NCBI GenBank assembly: GCA_018830765.1
Contig: JAHJRJ010000164.1
Span: forward strand, 1 to 8,200
Source: Bacteroidota bacterium
Lineage (GTDB): Bacteria > Bacteroidota > Ignavibacteria > UBA10030 > BY39
Reading direction: 5' to 3'
Length of the DNA: 8,200 bases
This document shows positions 6,003 through 8,200 of this stretch, in pieces; position 1 is the first letter of the stretch, and the number at the start of each line of letters is the position of its first letter. The translations under genes and the position numbers were made by a program. The notes beneath the pieces are model-generated. The model did not search any database. It was not told where the DNA came from and saw only the letters and a program-made list of their open reading frames with translations.

Positions 6003-7352
6003 ATGGGAAATAAGTCAAGAATACTTATCGTTGATGATGACGCTGAGTTTAGAAATATTATCACGATTGGTATATCAAATAATCTTGATAGTGAAATTGA
6101 TGAAGCAGAGGATGGAGTTCGGGCAATTAATTTCATTAACACAAAGTATTATGATTTGGTGTTATTGGATTTTCAAATGCCTCAAATTAAGGGGATGGAG
6201 GTGCTTGAATATATAAAATTAAATGTCCCTTCTACTGAGGTAATTATGATTACAGGGACAAATGATATTCAACTAGCAATTCAGGCAATAAAAAAGGGAG
6301 CTTACGATTATATAACAAAACCGATTAGAACTGATCAGCTTTTAATTTCAATAAATCGTGCATTAGAAGCTCATTATCTGCGTCAAAAATTAAATGCAAT
6401 TGAACGATGTAGAATTGAAGATAAAATTATTGGAGAGAGCGAAGTTTGGTTGGCTTTACTCGAAAAAGCAAAAGTTTATGCTAATAGTGATGCGTTAATT
6501 TATATCGAGGGAGAGACCGGCTCAGGTAAAGAGGTAATAGCAAAATATATTCATTTGAATAGTCCGAGAAAATCAAAACCACTGATTACTGTTGATTGCA
6601 GTGTAATTGCTGATTCAATTATAGAATCTGAATTATTCGGGCATGTGAAAGGCGCATACACCGGGGCTGAATCAGCAAAGGAAGGACTGATTGAATTATC
6701 GAATGAAGGGATTCTTTTTATTGATGAAATTGGGTCCATCGAGAAAAAATTTCAACAGAAATTATTAAAGTTTGTTGAAACAAAAACCATTCGTCGTATG
6801 GGAGATTTGCATGAAAAAACAATTGATACAAGAATTATTGTAGCTTCAAATAAAAATTTACAACATGAAATTAAAGAAGGCAGATTCATAGAAGATCTTT
6901 GGTATAGATTGAATGTATTAAAACTTACAGTTCCTCCGTTGCGAAACCGGAAGGAAGATATTTTACCATTGGCAAATTATTTTGCCAAAAGGTTTTCACA
7001 TGGTACAGAAGCCAAGATAATTAAAACTGAAACGGCAGAATTACTCGAGAAATATTCATGGCCCGGAAATATAAGAGAACTTCAAACAACAATTCAACGT
7101 GCATGTCTGATATCAGATGATGGCTATATTACTCCTGAAGATATTTCCCTGGAAACACACATTTCCAACGTCCTGCATTCAACTAATGTAAATTTAATTT
7201 CTTTATGGGAAGCCGAGAAAAATCATATCGTATCTGTATTAGATAATGTTAATTGGAACATCTCAAAAGCTGCTAAAATTTTACAAATAGGCAGAAATAC
7301 ATTGTATGGGAAACTTAAAGAATACAATCTCAAGGTAGATGAATCTTTTTAA
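6003..7352 (+). CDS. NtrC-family sigma-54-dependent response regulator
   Basis: A 449-residue three-domain activator. Numbering is from the ATG at 6003, preferred because AAGGAA lies 10 bases upstream. A start at 5973 would add ten untypical residues and has no ribosome binding site. Receiver (about 5-120): acidic pocket D11/D12, phospho-acceptor D56 (LVLLDFQMP), T84, K106 (ITKPI). AAA+ domain (about 143-370): Walker A GETGSGKE (170-177), sigma-54-contacting loop GAYTGA (217-222, Tyr for the commoner Phe), Walker B ILFIDEIG with D241/E242, arginine-finger region RFIEDLWYRLNV (294-305), sensor II WPGNIREL (353-360). Fis-type helix-turn-helix at 420-441 (ISKAAKILQIGRNTLYGKLK). All catalytic residues are present. 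The partner histidine kinase is not in the window. The likely target is the palindrome and -24/-12 element immediately downstream. Codon use is visibly more A/T-rich than in rng or tal. Confidence 0.95.
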   Translation: MGNKSRILIVDDDAEFRNIITIGISNNLDSEIDEAEDGVRAINFINTKYYDLVLLDFQMPQIKGMEVLEYIKLNVPSTEVIMITGTNDIQLAIQAIKKGAYDYITKPIRTDQLLISINRALEAHYLRQKLNAIERCRIEDKIIGESEVWLALLEKAKVYANSDALIYIEGETGSGKEVIAKYIHLNSPRKSKPLITVDCSVIADSIIESELFGHVKGAYTGAESAKEGLIELSNEGILFIDEIGSIEKKFQQKLLKFVETKTIRRMGDLHEKTIDTRIIVASNKNLQHEIKEGRFIEDLWYRLNVLKLTVPPLRNRKEDILPLANYFAKRFSHGTEAKIIKTETAELLEKYSWPGNIRELQTTIQRACLISDDGYITPEDISLETHISNVLHSTNVNLISLWEAEKNHIVSVLDNVNWNISKAAKILQIGRNTLYGKLKEYNLKVDESF

Positions 7353-7396
7353 GTAAACCTCATTCTTTTCCATTAAAATATCCCGTTCTATTTTCG

Positions 7397-7423
7397 AACA
7401 ATGTTCAAATATTGAACATTGTT
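7397..7423. promoter_or_regulatory. Perfect 12-3-12 palindrome, candidate activator binding site
   Basis: AACAATGTTCAA (7397-7408), spacer ATA, TTGAACATTGTT (7412-7423), with no mismatch. It lies 45 bases after the regulator stop and its centre is about 117 bases before the start expected from the -24/-12 element, a usual distance for an enhancer bound by an NtrC-type dimer. The stem has only 3 G/C of 12 and is not followed by a clean T-run, so an intrinsic terminator is the weaker explanation, though both roles are possible. Confidence 0.6.
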
Positions 7424-7477
7424 ATTTTAATTTCAATTCTGATTTCCTTCTAAATTAGTTAAAAATCGACACTTTTT

Positions 7478-7497
7478 CTGGAAAATTAATTTTTCAG
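7478..7497. repeat. Near-perfect palindrome beside the -24 element
   Basis: CTGGAAAATTAATTTTTCAG, symmetrical around TTAA with one mismatched pair. It ends 3 bases before the putative -24 TGGCAC. It may be a second regulator site, an architectural-protein site or chance in A/T-rich DNA. Confidence 0.35.
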
Positions 7498-7500
7498 AGG

Positions 7501-7516
7501 TGGCACATCTATTGAA
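7501..7516 (+). promoter_or_regulatory. Candidate sigma-54 (-24/-12) promoter
   Basis: TGGCAC (7501-7506), five bases, TTGAA (7512-7516). The consensus is TGGCAC-N5-TTGC(A/T). The -24 half is perfect and the GG-to-G spacing is exactly 12, but the conserved C of the -12 GC is A. The expected start is near 7527, 43 bases before the next ATG. The position directly after an NtrC-family gene and a palindrome strengthens the call. Confidence 0.6.
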
Positions 7517-7556
7517 TGTATAACTCCATCATAATTATTATTAAAAATTATTAACA

Positions 7557-7563
7557 GGAAGAG
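7557..7563 (+). promoter_or_regulatory. Ribosome binding site of the 65-residue gene
   Basis: GGAAGAG followed by six bases and ATG. It is the clearest Shine-Dalgarno sequence in the right block and supports the small frame as a real gene. Confidence 0.6.
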
Positions 7564-7569
7564 ATTTGG

Positions 7570-7767
7570 ATGAATACCGAACCTAAAACAAAAGAAACTA
7601 AAATAATAACATCATCTGAACAAGAAATTTTAATCCAAAATATGGAAGCAATAGAAGGTTATTTACGAAGAATAAAAACAAGGAATGATTATTCAACGCT
7701 AACCGCATCAGATATACTTGCGATTGATCATTTTGTTACGAGAATAAATGAGTTAATAAAAAAATGA
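7570..7767 (+). CDS. Small hypothetical protein, 65 residues
   Basis: I do not recognise a family. The ATG at 7570 follows GGAAGAG at good spacing, and the frame ends in TGA at 7765-7767. The product starts polar (MNTEPKTKETKIITSSEQE), then alternates hydrophobic and charged residues in a pattern suited to two amphipathic helices (about 18-36 and 45-63) separated by TRNDYSTLTASD. It has no cysteine, no signal peptide and no membrane segment, so it is probably cytoplasmic and may act by binding another protein. It is the first gene after the sigma-54-like promoter and lies 35 bases before a secreted-protein gene. This suggests a regulated small effector or an adaptor for that operon, which is inference from position only. 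Confidence 0.6.
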   Translation: MNTEPKTKETKIITSSEQEILIQNMEAIEGYLRRIKTRNDYSTLTASDILAIDHFVTRINELIKK

Positions 7768-7780
7768 AATAGATATCTAG

Positions 7781-7796
7781 TTTTTTTTTAAAAAAA
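7781..7796 (+). repeat. T9-A7 homopolymer tract before the secreted-protein gene
   Basis: Nine T then seven A, ending 6 bases before the ATG at 7803, preceded by the 8-base palindrome AGATATCT (7771-7778). The tract is prone to slippage and bending. It is too poor in G/C for a standard terminator, although the T-run could contribute to one. Confidence 0.6.
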
Positions 7797-7802
7797 TCAA
7801 CA

Positions 7803-8066
7803 ATGAGAAAAAAAGCAATGAAAAAACTTTACTTTGTTATCGCCTTTTTAACTTTAATTTGTTTGAACAATTCTTTTGCTCAAACAGCAGACCCGCCTTC
7901 AGGGTCTGGAACAGTCGAAGCTCCTTATCTGGTTACAACATTGAATAATCTTTACTGGATCACCCAAAATTCCGCACAATGGAATAAAGTTTACAAACAG
8001 ACTGCCGATATTGATGCTTCCGCAACATCCACATGGGCAAAAAAATTTCCAACAATTGGTAATTAG
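7803..8066 (+). pseudogene. Truncated secreted GLUG-type surface protein, N-terminus only
   Basis: 87 residues. A signal peptide runs from positive MRKKAMKK through the hydrophobic LYFVIAFLTLICLNNSFA, with likely cleavage after SFA. A second ATG at 7818 (MKKLYF) is an equally good start, and neither has a Shine-Dalgarno sequence. The mature part, DPPSGSGTVEAPYLVTTLNN, LYWITQNSAQWNKVYKQTAD and IDASATSTW..FPTIGN, is what I know as the opening segment of large, repetitive GLUG-motif adhesins of FCB bacteria, normally followed by sequence like TTKFTGTYDG and GLUG repeats. Here TAG (8064-8066) follows IGN directly, and no downstream frame resumes the expected motif. So it is most likely a truncated gene. 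A genuine short secreted protein expressed with the 65-residue gene is the alternative. Confidence 0.55.
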
Positions 8067-8200
8067 TTATCCCTTAAAAAGTCGTTTTTAACACTGGATA
8101 AGACTTTGGTGGTACAAAAAACACTCTTAAGACGTAATAGAAAAATAGCAAAAAATATTTGAACATCTCTTTCCACTTCCTCATCATCCTTTTGAAATTG
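8063..8200 (-). other. Open leftward frame at right edge, no start seen
   Basis: 45 codons open from the window edge to TAA (8065-8063), reading QFQKDDEEVERDVQ then a hydrophobic/basic stretch ending SSVKNDFLRDN. I recognise no family and no start is visible, so it may be the tail of a gene to the right or chance. The rightward frame also runs on for 31 codons past the secreted-protein stop (LSLKKSFLTLDKT...) without adhesin features. Either way, sequence unrelated to the adhesin begins at about 8058-8067. Confidence 0.2.

Noticed and set aside
6031..6739. Short frames in both directions inside the response regulator
   Set aside because: They overlap conserved receiver and AAA+ motifs of the real frame.
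7397..7423. Palindrome as a standard intrinsic terminator of the regulator gene
   Set aside because: A/T-rich stem and interrupted T stretch make it a poor terminator. It is retained as an operator candidate, with termination as a secondary possibility.
8067..8159. Read-through continuation of the secreted protein past TAG
   Set aside because: The 31 in-frame codons have no GLUG or other adhesin features and soon meet TGA, so a simple nonsense mutation in an otherwise intact gene is not supported.
1..8200. CRISPR array, tRNA, rRNA or riboswitch
   Set aside because: No regularly spaced direct repeats were seen and no cloverleaf with a T-loop core. The region before gcvT is coding, so there is no room for a glycine riboswitch there.

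Overview
The window looks like a chromosomal segment from a member of the Bacteroidota/Chlorobiota/Ignavibacteriota (FCB) group, most like Ignavibacteria. This is an inference from style. A short secreted protein has the N-terminal signature of the large GLUG-type surface proteins common in that group, there is a LamG-like remnant, and intergenic DNA is A/T-rich with CCCGA..TCGGG and CCTGC..GCAGG hairpins. No rRNA or tRNA is present to settle the taxonomy.

Left block (1-3454, all leftward): a tight housekeeping operon reads rng (RNase G, 3162-1558), tal (MipB/TalC-type transaldolase, 1554-910) and gcvT (glycine cleavage T protein, 906 to beyond the left edge). Both gaps between genes are 3 bases. 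A 289-base leader with a hairpin and two candidate promoters lies upstream of rng. Before it sits a short gene holding only the C-terminal half of a VOC (glyoxalase-like) domain, with its own promoter-like sequence.

Middle block (about 3720-5890): an accessory, rearranged zone. Two composite hairpin repeats (3722-3821 and 5835-5885) flank a zinc phospholipase C/S1-P1-nuclease-fold gene (4704-3832) without a signal peptide, the last ~40 codons of a LamG-like protein, a 5'-truncated IS3-family transposase with an intact DD35E triad, and the first 44 codons of an ISNCY-like transposase cut by the predicted right end of the IS3 element.

Right block (about 5970-8200, rightward, visibly richer in A+T): a complete NtrC-family, sigma-54-dependent response regulator (6003-7352) without its kinase in view. 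It is followed by a 217-base intergenic region holding a perfect 12-3-12 palindrome, a second near-palindrome and a sigma-54-like -24/-12 element. Downstream are a 65-residue helical protein with no recognised family and an 87-residue secreted protein that matches only the N-terminus of a GLUG-type adhesin, then unrelated sequence to the window edge. The simplest reading is that the regulator binds the palindrome and activates the sigma-54 promoter for the small gene and perhaps the secreted protein. This self-contained regulator/site/small-protein module is the most interesting part of the window.
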